Numbered from the stretch's first letter, positions 36,435-45,930 are shown. The stretch: 64,000 nt of DNA from JBGSYN01 sp041750975 (GCA_041750975.1 JBGSYN010000009.1:102797-166796), one strand, 5' to 3'. Numbers and translations: made by a program. Notes: generated by a model from the letters alone, not told the origin.

Positions 36435-37865
36435 GTGCCCAAGCACCGGAGTACTTGGCACGTGGACTATATCAGCACTCGTGGCGGCAGTGATCCGCTG
36501 CCGTTCCACGACGTCCTCATCGAAGGGCTAGCGATGGACGGCGGGCTTTTCGTTCCCAACCGTTGGCCCTCTTTCAATATCGATCAGCTAAGCGGACTGA
36601 AAACTGCGGACTACGCCACAACTGCTGCCTTCGTAATGAGGAATCTTGTCGGTGATTCTTTCGAGCCCCAGGAGCTCGAAGAATTATGTCGAGGAGCCTA
36701 CAAGGACTTCAATCACGCAGCCACGGCGCCGCTCAAGCAGATCGGGCACAGCGAATGGCTTCTTGAGTTATTCCACGGTCCGACACTGGCATTCAAGGAC
36801 TTCGCGATGCGACTGCTCGGATTGATGTTCGAGCGGGTACTCGAGCGAAAAGGTCAGCGTATTACAATCGTTGGCGCAACGTCCGGTGATACCGGTTCGG
36901 CGGCAATCCACGCTTGTGCAGGTCGCGCCAATATCGACATATTTGTGCTGTTTCCCAAAGGACGCGTTTCCGAAGTTCAGCGCCGTCAGATGACTACGGT
37001 GATGGATTCCAACGTCCACTGTTTTGCTATCGATGGCACGTTCGATGACTGCCAGGCGCTAGTAAAATCGTTGTTTGCGGACGTCGATTTTCGCCGCAAA
37101 TTATCCCTCGCCGCGATAAATTCCATCAACTGGGCGAGGATCTCGGCACAGATCGTCTATTATATCTATGCTGGCATTCGTTTGGGGGCACTTGAAAACC
37201 CACTACGATTCATCGTGCCCACGGGCAACTTTGGCGACGTCTATGCAGGATATGCGGCGGCTCAGATGGGACTGCCAATAACTGAGCTTGTTGTTGCCAC
37301 CAACAATAACGATCTGCTTTCGCGGTTTTTCGATTCCGGCGTTTACGAAGCCCAAACTGTCCAGGCGACGCTTTCGCCGAGCATGGATATTCAAGTGGCG
37401 AGCAATTTCGAGCGCCTGCTGTTCGAAACGAACGATCGTAATGGAACTCTGACGGCTGATCAAATGTCGACGTTTGGTCGAACCCGCCGCATTTCAGTGG
37501 ATTGGGGGCACCTGAAGGCCTTGCGCCCACGATTTCGGGCGGGGCGAGCAAACGAGGATGAGACCCTCAAGGCTATGCGAGAGGTTTTGGCGTCATGTGG
37601 TGAGTTGATTGATCCCCATACAGCCGTGGGCGTATCGGTCGGTCGACGTGTTCCACCAGAAATTGACCAGACGTCTTCCGTTTATTTGGCTACTGCCCAT
37701 CCTGCCAAGTTTCCGGAATCAGTTGAACGTGCCAACAACGTACGACCGGATCTGCCGCAGGCTCTTCAGTGGATTGAAACTGCCCGGGAACGATACGGGG
37801 AGCTTCCGAACGACGCAGATATCCTGAAGTCACAAATTCAACAAGTCCAGGCAGCAAAGCATTGA
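36435..37865 (+). CDS. thrC: threonine synthase
   Basis: PLP enzyme converting O-phosphohomoserine to threonine. The 476-residue product has the PLP lysine at 121 in LAFKDFAMRLL and the phosphate-binding segment GATSGDTGSAA. The GTG at 36435 abuts the preceding stop codon; a second GTG 9 codons on would match the shorter N-termini of some homologues (DYISTRGG). thrB lies 7 kb downstream with ispH and rnhA instead of alongside. Confidence 0.96.
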   Translation: MPKHRSTWHVDYISTRGGSDPLPFHDVLIEGLAMDGGLFVPNRWPSFNIDQLSGLKTADYATTAAFVMRNLVGDSFEPQELEELCRGAYKDFNHAATAPLKQIGHSEWLLELFHGPTLAFKDFAMRLLGLMFERVLERKGQRITIVGATSGDTGSAAIHACAGRANIDIFVLFPKGRVSEVQRRQMTTVMDSNVHCFAIDGTFDDCQALVKSLFADVDFRRKLSLAAINSINWARISAQIVYYIYAGIRLGALENPLRFIVPTGNFGDVYAGYAAAQMGLPITELVVATNNNDLLSRFFDSGVYEAQTVQATLSPSMDIQVASNFERLLFETNDRNGTLTADQMSTFGRTRRISVDWGHLKALRPRFRAGRANEDETLKAMREVLASCGELIDPHTAVGVSVGRRVPPEIDQTSSVYLATAHPAKFPESVERANNVRPDLPQALQWIETARERYGELPNDADILKSQIQQVQAAKH

Positions 37866-39136
37866 CCGATACCGATTCATTCAGAGCAACGAAATTGGAC
37901 AACGGTGTACGGGTTGTTAGCGAACGGCTGCCGCATGTGCGCACTGCCAGTGTTGGAGTATGGGTCGACGCAGGTGCTCGACACGAACTCCCAAAAGAGA
38001 ATGGCGTGGCCCACATGCTGGAGCATATGGCATTCAAGGGAACAGAGCGACGCAATGCCCAACGAATAGCTGAGGAAATCGAAGACGTTGGCGGCCATCT
38101 GAATGCCTATACCTCTAGGGAGCACACGGCATATTATGCACGAGTGCTCTCAACTGATGTGAGGCTGGCTGGCGACATTATTGCAGATATTCTCCAACAT
38201 TCCTTGTTCGATGAAGGTGAACTCGCTCGGGAAAGAGGCGTCGTCCTTCAAGAAATCGGACAAGTCCAGGATACGCCCGACGATCTGATATTCGATATAT
38301 TTCAAGAATGTGCTTATCCGGATCAGGCGCTGGGGAGGTCAGTCCTCGGCCCGCTTGAAGTCGTTTCCGCAATGCGACGCGATTCGCTCCTCGGTTTCAT
38401 GGCAAAGTTCTACAATGCGGAGAATTTGGTTGTCGCCGGAGCCGGTGAGGTTGAGCATGAAATGCTTGTCGAATTGGCGGGCACTTTTCTTGGAAATCTA
38501 AGGGCCGAGAGCGGGTCTGGTCCCGAGCCTGGCATTTATCGCGGTGGCTTGCGGCTGGTTGACCGGGATCTTGATCAGGTTCACGTCATTCTCGGCTTGG
38601 AGGCGATGTCTCTTCATGACAGCGACTATTTCGCCCTGCAGATTTTCTCGACGATGCTGGGCGGCGGCATGTCATCGCGATTGTTCCAGGAGATAAGAGA
38701 GAAGCGCGGGCTCGCCTACTCGGTGTTTTCCTTCACGTCATGCTTCAGAGAGACGGGAATGCTGGGCGTGTACGCGGGAACAAACGAAGCCGATCTCCCA
38801 GACCTCGTCCCCCTACTTTGCGACGTTTCTGTTGGGTTGGCTTCCAGCGTGACGGAGAGCGAGCTGAACCGGGCGCGCAATCAGCTTAAGGCCAGTTTGA
38901 TGATGTCACTAGAAAGCTGCAGCTCCGTCTGCGAGGACCTTGCACGACATGAGCTTATTTTTGGAAGACGGATCGAATTGGATGAAATTATCGAGCGCAT
39001 CGACTCCGTGGCGCAGGCGGATATTCGACGGGTCGGTGCCCGACTGTTCGGCATGCCTCGACCAACGGCGGTCGCAGTTGGGCGACATGGGCATCTGTTA
39101 GATTATGACCAAATCCGCAAAAATCTTACGCAATAA
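37862..39136 (+). CDS. M16 family zinc peptidase (mitochondrial processing peptidase-like)
   Basis: A 424-residue M16B peptidase with the inverted zinc motif HMLEH (51-55) and the downstream glutamate in ERGVVLQEIGQ. The C-terminal half contains the glycine-rich loop LGGGMSSRLFQEIREKRGLAYSV typical of MPP-beta-like proteins (shown by its key residues GGGMSSRL). Start is TTG in a 4-base overlap with the thrC stop (TTGA). The thrC-M16 pairing is common in alphaproteobacteria. Substrates are unknown. It converges on purA, 11 bases away. Confidence 0.94.
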   Translation: MTDTDSFRATKLDNGVRVVSERLPHVRTASVGVWVDAGARHELPKENGVAHMLEHMAFKGTERRNAQRIAEEIEDVGGHLNAYTSREHTAYYARVLSTDVRLAGDIIADILQHSLFDEGELARERGVVLQEIGQVQDTPDDLIFDIFQECAYPDQALGRSVLGPLEVVSAMRRDSLLGFMAKFYNAENLVVAGAGEVEHEMLVELAGTFLGNLRAESGSGPEPGIYRGGLRLVDRDLDQVHVILGLEAMSLHDSDYFALQIFSTMLGGGMSSRLFQEIREKRGLAYSVFSFTSCFRETGMLGVYAGTNEADLPDLVPLLCDVSVGLASSVTESELNRARNQLKASLMMSLESCSSVCEDLARHELIFGRRIELDEIIERIDSVAQADIRRVGARLFGMPRPTAVAVGRHGHLLDYDQIRKNLTQ

Positions 39137-39147
39137 GTTCAGCGCTA

Positions 39148-40455
39148 TTAGTCCGCAAACGGATCGCGCATCAGTATGGTATCCTCACGTAGCGGGCTTG
39201 TCGATAACAGGGCCACCGGCGCTTCGACGAGTTCTTCCAGACGCTTCACGTATTTCACGGCGTTTGCCGGTAATTCCGCAAAGCTTCTGGCGCCCCGTGT
39301 ACTCTCCTGCCAGCCGTCCATCTCTTCATAAATGGGTTGAGCCAAAGCCTGTGCGGCAGGATTGGCCGGAAGATGATCGAGTGTTTGTCCGCGGAGCGAA
39401 TAGGATGTGCAGACCTTGAGCGTGTTCATGCCGTCGAGCACATCCAGTTTGGTCAACGCCAATCCGGTAATTCCGCCCAAGCCAATTGCTTGACGTACCA
39501 GCACAGCATCAAACCAACCGCATCGACGTCGTCGACCGGTAACGGTACCGAACTCGTTTCCGCGTTCGCCCAGCCTCATACCAATTTCGTCATTGAGCTC
39601 TGTTGGGAAGGGACCGGCACCAACACGGGTCGTATAGGCCTTCGTTATGCCCAGGACGAAACCAACACTTTCCGGGCCCATGCCAGATCCGATTGCGGCA
39701 TTCGCGGCCACCGTGTTTGAGGACGTGACGAAGGGGAAAGTGCCATGATCTACATCCAGCATTGCTCCCTGTGCACCTTCGAACAAGATTCTTTTGCCGG
39801 CACGTTTTAATTCTAAGAGCCTCAGCCAAATAGGTTCGGCGAAGGAAAGAAGTTTGGGCGCGATCGCGGTCAATTCATGTGAAAGCTTATCACCGTCAAC
39901 TTCCATGATACCGAACCCTCGGCGAAGCGCATTGTGATGAATCAGAAGATCGTGAATTCTGACTTTCAGCAGGTCTGGATCGGCCAGATCGCACAAGCGA
40001 ATCGCTCGCCGGGCAATTTTGTCTTCGTAGGCGGGCCCAATGCCTCGCCCAGTCGTGCCAATTGGCCCTGAGCCCTCACTACTAGCAGCCCGAAACTCTT
40101 CTCTCGCCCGATCAATTTCTCCATGAAGCGGCAGGATAAGTGCCACGCTTTCGGAGATTCGAAGTGTGTCTGGGCCAACCGAGACCCCCTGATTCTTGAG
40201 CGTCTCGATTTCTTTGAGTAGTGCCCACGGGTCGACGACGACCCCGTTGCCGATAATCGAAAGCTTGCCGGGTCTGACGACACCAGAGGGAAGTAGGCTT
40301 AGCTTGTAAGTGACATTGTCGATAACCAAGGTATGCCCGGCATTGTGCCCCCCTTGAAAACGCACGACGACGTCGGCTCTCTCCGAAAGCCAATCGACGA
40401 TCTTGCCCTTACCTTCATCACCCCACTGAGAGCCGACAACCGTGACATTGGACAT
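39148..40455 (-). CDS. purA: adenylosuccinate synthetase
   Basis: GTP-dependent enzyme joining IMP and aspartate in AMP synthesis. The 435-residue product has the P-loop QWGDEGKGK (residues 10-18), GHNAGHT, and the catalytic region TTGRGIGPAYEDK. Last gene of a leftward serC-serA-purA series, 52 bases after serA. Full length and unremarkable. purA downstream of serA also occurs in other alphaproteobacteria. Confidence 0.97.
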   Translation of the reverse strand: MSNVTVVGSQWGDEGKGKIVDWLSERADVVVRFQGGHNAGHTLVIDNVTYKLSLLPSGVVRPGKLSIIGNGVVVDPWALLKEIETLKNQGVSVGPDTLRISESVALILPLHGEIDRAREEFRAASSEGSGPIGTTGRGIGPAYEDKIARRAIRLCDLADPDLLKVRIHDLLIHHNALRRGFGIMEVDGDKLSHELTAIAPKLLSFAEPIWLRLLELKRAGKRILFEGAQGAMLDVDHGTFPFVTSSNTVAANAAIGSGMGPESVGFVLGITKAYTTRVGAGPFPTELNDEIGMRLGERGNEFGTVTGRRRRCGWFDAVLVRQAIGLGGITGLALTKLDVLDGMNTLKVCTSYSLRGQTLDHLPANPAAQALAQPIYEEMDGWQESTRGARSFAELPANAVKYVKRLEELVEAPVALLSTSPLREDTILMRDPFAD

Positions 40456-40507
40456 GGCAGACTACCTCACGCAGCAAATCAGCACGACACTGCCGCGCCC
40501 TCGAGTT

Positions 40508-42085
40508 TTAGAATGCCAGGGATTTTGCCTGAATTACATGAGGAAGTGCACGAACCTGGGACAGAATCTCTTCCGGAGCAGGCTGGTCAATATTGATGAG
40601 CGCAACGGCTTCTCCGCCCGCAGCTTCACGGCCAAGATTAAACGTCGCAATATTGATGCCCGCATCACCCAGCAGTTGGCCAAGAGCACCGATGAACCCC
40701 GGACGGTCGCTGTTGCGCACGAAAAGTACATGACTACTCAACTTAGCCTCGATGTCGATATCCTTAATCCTAACGATCCTGGGCTCGCTAGCTTGGACAA
40801 GGGTCCCTGCAACACTGCGCCGACCACGTGCCGTATCGACTTCCACAGTGATCAGTGTCTGGTAGCCCTCAAGGTTCTCACGCTCGATCGTAGTGACTTC
40901 AATGTTGCGAGAGCGAGCAATTTTAGGTGCATTCACCATGTTCACGCTGTCTAGAATTGGACTTAGCAGACCGGTGAGTAGTATTTGAGTGATCGGACGG
41001 GTATTAACAGTCGAGACATGGCCTCCGTATGTGATCGTTACTTTCTGCAGACCGGTCTCGGTAAGCTGCCCAGCGAATGATCCCAGCTGTCTTGCAAGTT
41101 CCATGTAAGGACGAATGCGCGGTGCTTCCTCACTGGTAATCGATGGCATATTGATGGCATTGGCTATCGCGCCCGTCTCCAGATAATCCGCTATTTGCTC
41201 TGCAATCTGGATCGCAACGTTCTCTTGTGCCTCGGCCGTCGACGCACCAAGGTGGGGCGTGACGATCACCTCGTCAAATTCGAAAAGCGGCGATCCTCTA
41301 GCTGGTTCGGTGACAAAGACATCGAGCGCAGCGCCTGCAACGTGACCTGATCGTAGACTATCGCTGAGAGCAATTTCGTCCACTAATCCGCCGCGTGCAC
41401 AATTGATGATGCGAACACCGGGCTTAGTCATCGCGAGACGTTCTGCATTGATGATGTTTTTAGTCTGATCATTCAGTGGAGTGTGCAAGGTGATGATATC
41501 CGCGCGCCCAAGCAAAGTCTCGAGGGGCACGCTCTCGACTCCGAGATCGCTCGCTCTTTCCGCCGATAGGAATGGATCGAACACCAATACTCGCATTTTC
41601 AAACCTAGTGCACGATCTGCGACGATGGATCCGATGTTGCCGCAACCAATCAGTCCAAGTGTTTTGCCGTAAAGTTCGACGCCCATGAAGCGGGATTTCT
41701 CCCATTTGCCAGCTCGGGTTGAACGGTCTGCAGCACCGAGTTGACGCGCCAATGCCATCATCATTGCGACTGTGTGCTCGGCGGTCGTGATAGAGTTGCC
41801 GAACGGTGTGTTCATTACGACCACGCCGAATTCTGTGGCCGCCTCTACGTCGATGTTGTCGACACCAATTCCAGCACGGCCGATAATCTTCAGGCGCGCG
41901 CCCGCGTTCAGTATATCTCTGGTGACCTTCGTCGCGGAACGTACGGCGAGACCGTCGTAGAGGTCGATGATCTCGGCTAGTTCCGCTGGAGTGAGGCCGG
42001 TCCGAGTATCTGTATGAATGCCGCGGGCGTTCAACAACTCTGCCGCACCTAGGCTGAGTTCGTCAGCAATCAGAACGCGTAACAT
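40508..42085 (-). CDS. serA: D-3-phosphoglycerate dehydrogenase
   Basis: First enzyme of the phosphorylated serine pathway. The 525-residue product is the long form: NAD-binding GCGNIGSIVADRA, RGGLVDE, catalytic HLGAST, then an intervening ASB domain and a C-terminal ACT domain (about 450-525, with NSDRPGFIGALGQLLGDAGI abbreviated here to DRPGFIG). The ACT domain suggests allosteric regulation, but the ligand cannot be read from sequence. Follows serC by 51 bases. Confidence 0.97.
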   Translation of the reverse strand: MLRVLIADELSLGAAELLNARGIHTDTRTGLTPAELAEIIDLYDGLAVRSATKVTRDILNAGARLKIIGRAGIGVDNIDVEAATEFGVVVMNTPFGNSITTAEHTVAMMMALARQLGAADRSTRAGKWEKSRFMGVELYGKTLGLIGCGNIGSIVADRALGLKMRVLVFDPFLSAERASDLGVESVPLETLLGRADIITLHTPLNDQTKNIINAERLAMTKPGVRIINCARGGLVDEIALSDSLRSGHVAGAALDVFVTEPARGSPLFEFDEVIVTPHLGASTAEAQENVAIQIAEQIADYLETGAIANAINMPSITSEEAPRIRPYMELARQLGSFAGQLTETGLQKVTITYGGHVSTVNTRPITQILLTGLLSPILDSVNMVNAPKIARSRNIEVTTIERENLEGYQTLITVEVDTARGRRSVAGTLVQASEPRIVRIKDIDIEAKLSSHVLFVRNSDRPGFIGALGQLLGDAGINIATFNLGREAAGGEAVALINIDQPAPEEILSQVRALPHVIQAKSLAF

Positions 42086-42136
42086 CGAGCAAACCTCTTG
42101 AGTAGCTATGCCAACTACGAAACCAGTTCCGAACTT

Positions 42137-43291
42137 TCAAAAAAACTTAGGCGCCGTTTCATCAAACGCCCAATCGAGCCACGGCAAAAGGCGCCGGATA
42201 TCATCCGTTTCTACTGTGGCGCCGCCCCAAACTCGTAGACCTGGAGGGGCATCTCGATATGCTGATATGTCGTAGGCGACCTCTGCCTTCGCGAGACTAT
42301 CAGTCATGTGTTGCACAAACTTCTTCTGCTCAGCCATTGATGTTGCGGAGATTCCTGGATCGATAATTTTTAGACAGATCGAAGTCGATGAGCGGGTAGC
42401 GGGCTCTCGAGCCAGGAAATCGGCCCACTCTGAGGACTTGAGCCAGTTTTCGATCACCCGAAGGTTTTCTTGAGAGCGGGCGATCAATTTATCCAGCCCG
42501 CCAATTCCCTCCGCCCAAGATAGCGCATCAAGGACGTCGGCCACTGCGAGCATTGAGGGGGTATTGATGGTTTCCCCCTTGAAAATTCCCTCTATCAGCG
42601 TTCCGTTCTTCGCCATTCGAAAGATTTTTGGAAGCGGCCGGTCGACTTGAAATGATTCCAAACGTTCTACGGCACGTGGACTCAGTGCAATCATCCCATG
42701 CTGAGCTTCACCGCCAAGTACCTTTTGCCAGGACCACGTCGCTACATCTAACTTTTCCCACGGGAGCGGCATAGCAAACGCCGCGGATGTGGCGTCGCAA
42801 AGCGTCAACCCTCGACGATTTGAGGGGATCCACGAACCGTCAACGACACGGACACCGGATGTGGTGCCGTTCCATACAAAGACGACGTCCCGGTCACAAT
42901 CAACCTTGGTCAGGTCGGGGAGATCTCCATAGTCGGCCGTTATGGTCCGAACATCTTCGATTGACAGTTCGCGCGTAACGTCCACGAGCCAACCGGTACT
43001 GAAGCTTTCCCATGCGAGAACATCGACACCGCGCGCGCCTAGTAACGACCACATAGCCATCTCATAGGCTCCCGTGTCGGATGCCGGAACGATTCCCACG
43101 CGGTAATCCTCGGGGATCTGAAGAATTGCCATCGATTTGTCGATGACGCGTCGCAGTTGTTCTTGGGCAACAGAGGAACGATGTGAACGTCCAATGATCG
43201 CTCCCGCTAGGCAATCGTGGCTCCATCCGGGGCGTTTGGCGGTAGGACCAGAGCCGAAACACGGATTTCGTGGTTTCGTAACGGGCTTCAT
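42137..43291 (-). CDS. serC: phosphoserine aminotransferase
   Basis: PLP-dependent second step of serine synthesis. The 384-residue product is of the alphaproteobacterial subtype that opens PCFGSGPTAKRPGW. The PLP lysine is in SWQKVLGGEAQHG. Three in-frame starts lie close together (TTG 43318, ATG 43300, ATG 43291); the last best fits homologues. The 5' region holds a small ORF and inverted repeats that match the description of the serC leader known upstream of alphaproteobacterial serC-serA. Confidence 0.95.
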   Translation of the reverse strand: MKPVTKPRNPCFGSGPTAKRPGWSHDCLAGAIIGRSHRSSVAQEQLRRVIDKSMAILQIPEDYRVGIVPASDTGAYEMAMWSLLGARGVDVLAWESFSTGWLVDVTRELSIEDVRTITADYGDLPDLTKVDCDRDVVFVWNGTTSGVRVVDGSWIPSNRRGLTLCDATSAAFAMPLPWEKLDVATWSWQKVLGGEAQHGMIALSPRAVERLESFQVDRPLPKIFRMAKNGTLIEGIFKGETINTPSMLAVADVLDALSWAEGIGGLDKLIARSQENLRVIENWLKSSEWADFLAREPATRSSTSICLKIIDPGISATSMAEQKKFVQHMTDSLAKAEVAYDISAYRDAPPGLRVWGGATVETDDIRRLLPWLDWAFDETAPKFF

Positions 43292-43352
43292 CGAATGCAT
43301 CCAATCGATCCGGTTCAAATTCTTTGTTCAGCGAGCGCTCGAGAACCGTGCC
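43292..43352 (-). promoter_or_regulatory. candidate serC leader RNA structure
   Basis: In the serC direction, CGGTTC (beginning near 43348) and GAACCG (ending near 43312) can pair across about 25 bases that themselves contain GAGCGCTC. The 3' arm ends about 20 bases before the serC ATG, so the hairpin would sit next to the ribosome site. This matches the published serC leader of alphaproteobacteria, whose final stem overlaps the serC ribosome site, but I could not compare the covariance model. Confidence 0.4.
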
Positions 43353-43409
43353 TTAACTCCTCCCATGCTGCACTGCAACAGAAGTGACCTTGAAGATCTG
43401 ATCTTCCAT
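43353..43409 (-). CDS. upstream ORF in the serC leader, 18 residues
   Basis: A short reading frame with a strong ribosome site (GAGGAG, 6 bases before the ATG at 43409), encoding 18 residues and ending TAA 61 bases before the serC ATG. It contains two serine codons. Overlapping its start is a 15-base near-perfect palindrome (43392-43406, GAAGATC-x-GATCTTC). It may be a leader peptide coupling serC expression to translation, or the stop-proximal AGGAG may simply be a vestige. No homologue is recognised. Confidence 0.35.
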   Translation of the reverse strand: MEDQIFKVTSVAVQHGRS

Positions 43410-43483
43410 CTCGATCTCCTCGGTATAGCGTGTTAGCAAGTGACCGGGTAAAGGACGTCGGGTGTCTCTCAAGAAAGGTTTCT

Positions 43484-44497
43484 ATGGCTGTTCCAATTGT
43501 CGGTACCGGCAAACCAAAACTGAAAATTCTTTTGGCGACGCCAAGAGGCTTCTGCGCCGGAGTCGAGCGGGCGATTGCAATTGTGAGGAGTGCCTTAGCC
43601 GAGAATGGTGCTCCGGTTTATGTCCGACATGAAATCGTCCACAATAAGCACGTCGTAGATGAACTTCGTGACCTTGGAGCGATATTCGTCGATGAACTCG
43701 ACGAAGTGCCAGAACACGGTATGGTCGTTTTCTCCGCGCATGGAGTTCCGAAGTCAGTGCCCGATGAAGCCAAGCGGCGCAAAATGGTGTTTGTCGATGC
43801 AACCTGTCCACTCGTGAGCAAAGTTCACCGCGAAGTTGAGCGCCATGCTCGTGAGGGGCGAACTGTTTTGTTGATTGGCCACACAGGCCATCCTGAGGTT
43901 GTAGGGACAATGGGACAAGTGGCCGAAGGCTCGGTAATCTTAGTGGAAACAGTGAATGACGCTGAGTCTGTTCAAATTTGCGATCCACGGAGGCTAGCCT
44001 ACGCAACCCAGACTACTCTCTCCGTGCGTGACACGAGATCTATCGTATCGGCTCTGCGGCTAAGATTCCCTGCTATCGTGGGCCCGCGCGATGAAGACAT
44101 TTGCTATGCGACGACGAACCGTCAGGAAGCCGTCGGTGCAATAGCATCGCGGGTAGACGCGCTCATTGTTGTCGGTGCCGAGAATTCGTCCAATTCGAAG
44201 CGGCTCGTCGAAGTCGCGCGCGATAGCGGCTGCGACGACGCTCATTTGGTCGCCGGTCGAAACGATTTTCAATTGAAATGGCTAAAAGGTGTTCGAACGC
44301 TTGGAATCAGTGCGGGAGCTTCGGCACCTGAAATTCTGGTCTCAGAGATCATCGAGCTATGTCGTGAGCACTTCGACATCGAAGTCCAGGACGACCCAAC
44401 GAAAAAAGAGAATGTCTATTTCCGTTCTCCTCCTATTCCCCGGCAGCGTACTACTGAACAGGGAACGGCACGATTGATGCCTACACTAGAGGCTTAA
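43484..44497 (+). CDS. ispH: 4-hydroxy-3-methylbut-2-enyl diphosphate reductase
   Basis: Iron-sulfur enzyme of the last MEP-pathway step, giving IPP and DMAPP. The 337-residue product has the three cluster cysteines in RGFCAGVERA (Cys24), DATCPLVSKVH and DICYATTNRQ, and the catalytic TTNRQEA region. The ATG at 43484 with AAGAAAGG upstream is preferred over an open frame to 43430. The stop overlaps the thrB ATG by one base. The products feed the polyprenyl chains used by UbiA and UppP in this window. Confidence 0.96.
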   Translation: MAVPIVGTGKPKLKILLATPRGFCAGVERAIAIVRSALAENGAPVYVRHEIVHNKHVVDELRDLGAIFVDELDEVPEHGMVVFSAHGVPKSVPDEAKRRKMVFVDATCPLVSKVHREVERHAREGRTVLLIGHTGHPEVVGTMGQVAEGSVILVETVNDAESVQICDPRRLAYATQTTLSVRDTRSIVSALRLRFPAIVGPRDEDICYATTNRQEAVGAIASRVDALIVVGAENSSNSKRLVEVARDSGCDDAHLVAGRNDFQLKWLKGVRTLGISAGASAPEILVSEIIELCREHFDIEVQDDPTKKENVYFRSPPIPRQRTTEQGTARLMPTLEA

Positions 44498-45459
44498 TGG
44501 CCGTCTTTACTCCGGTCAGTTCGCGAGAAGTCGAAGGTTTTCTCGAAAATTACGAACTGGGGACGTACCGGTCACATACCGGAATTCGACAAGGCGTTGA
44601 GAATACCAATTTTTTTCTCGAGACGTGTCGGGGGCGTTTTGTTCTTACACTCTACGAGCGTCGCGTCGATCGTAATGACCTGCCGTTTTTCTTAGGATTG
44701 ATGCGCCATCTAGCAGCCAATGGCGTCCCTAGTCCGTTACCCGTCATCGCGAAAAATGGAGAAGTTCTCGGGGAGCTGAATGGTAAACCAGCGGCGATTG
44801 TCACTTTTCTTCTTGGAAACTCACCGCGTCGACTAACAGTCGAGCATTGCAGCAGCATAGGCGGTGCACTTGCAGACCTCCATTTGGCGGCAAGTTCGTT
44901 TGATTCGACTCGTCACAACGCACTATCACTTGGTTCCTGGCGAGAACTCTGGCGAGCTTGCCGCGAGACTGATGTTCAAGAGGTCCGAGAGCTAATGGAG
45001 GAACTTGATGCTGAAGTGCACAATGTGATTTCAGGATGGCCGCTGGACCTTCCTGAAGGCATTGTCCATGCCGATCTTTTCCCCGACAATGTATTTTTTG
45101 AGGGCAGGCGAGTATCCGGCTTAATAGATTTCTATTTCGCGTGCAGCGATATCCTTGCATATGATTTGGCAATCTGTCTCAACGCTTGGTGTTTCGAGGA
45201 AGGCGCCGAGTTCAACATCACTAAAGCCCGCGCGCTTACCAGTGCCTATCATGAAACAAGGCCGCTTTCGAAAGCCGAGTTGAAAGCCTTGCCGATGCTA
45301 AATCGTGGTGCATGTCTACGATTTCTTCTAACTCGACTCTACGATTCGGTACATTCAGTGGATGGTGCCTTGGTTAAGCCCAAGGACCCCCGTGAATACC
45401 TTCTAAAGCTCCGTTTTCATCGCAGTGTTCAAGGGCCGAGCGCATATGGCATCGCCTAA
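44497..45459 (+). CDS. thrB: homoserine kinase, APH-fold type (ThrB2)
   Basis: A 320-residue kinase of the aminoglycoside phosphotransferase fold, the alphaproteobacterial version of homoserine kinase. The N-terminus has GVENTNFFLET and the catalytic loop is VHADLFPDNVFF with the metal site LIDFYFA. Coupled to ispH upstream (1-base overlap) and rnhA downstream (14-base overlap). It supplies O-phosphohomoserine for ThrC at 36435-37865. Confidence 0.95.
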   Translation: MAVFTPVSSREVEGFLENYELGTYRSHTGIRQGVENTNFFLETCRGRFVLTLYERRVDRNDLPFFLGLMRHLAANGVPSPLPVIAKNGEVLGELNGKPAAIVTFLLGNSPRRLTVEHCSSIGGALADLHLAASSFDSTRHNALSLGSWRELWRACRETDVQEVRELMEELDAEVHNVISGWPLDLPEGIVHADLFPDNVFFEGRRVSGLIDFYFACSDILAYDLAICLNAWCFEEGAEFNITKARALTSAYHETRPLSKAELKALPMLNRGACLRFLLTRLYDSVHSVDGALVKPKDPREYLLKLRFHRSVQGPSAYGIA

Positions 45460-45907
45460 GGCAAAACCTCAGGTCGTGATATTCACAGATGGTGCCTGTA
45501 GCGGAAATCCTGGTCCAGGCGGCTACGGAGCCATTCTCAAATGGGGCGAAGAAATTAGAGAAATTTCGGGGTTCGAACCTGAAACGACCAACAATCGCAT
45601 GGAGCTAATGGCCGCTATCGCCGCACTGGAGGCACTCAAGCGACCCGTTGGCGTGCAAATAGTTACCGACAGCATGTATCTGCGTCAGGGTGTAACGCAA
45701 TGGATGCAAAAATGGCGCGCTAATGGTTGGCGCACATCCGACAAAAAGTCAGTCAAGAACCGCGATCTTTGGGAAAAATTGGGGGAGTTGGCCGGACGTT
45801 TCGACATTGATTGGCGATGGACCAAGGGACATGCGGGTACCCGCGAGAACGAACGAGCGGATGAACTGGCTCGTTCGGCCATAGCGAATAAAAACGTAGC
45901 GGAGTAA
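45446..45907 (+). CDS. rnhA: ribonuclease HI
   Basis: Removes RNA from RNA-DNA hybrids. The 153-residue product has all four acidic catalytic positions: FTDGACSGNPGPGG, the glutamate in NRMELMAAI, TDSMYL, and the aspartate in NERADELA after TKGHAG. The ATG at 45446 lies inside the 3' end of thrB; a GTG 7 codons upstream is also in frame. The ispH-thrB-rnhA order is conserved in many alphaproteobacteria. Confidence 0.96.
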   Translation: MASPKAKPQVVIFTDGACSGNPGPGGYGAILKWGEEIREISGFEPETTNNRMELMAAIAALEALKRPVGVQIVTDSMYLRQGVTQWMQKWRANGWRTSDKKSVKNRDLWEKLGELAGRFDIDWRWTKGHAGTRENERADELARSAIANKNVAE

Positions 45908-45930
45908 TAACGCTGCTGGATCAGCAAATT

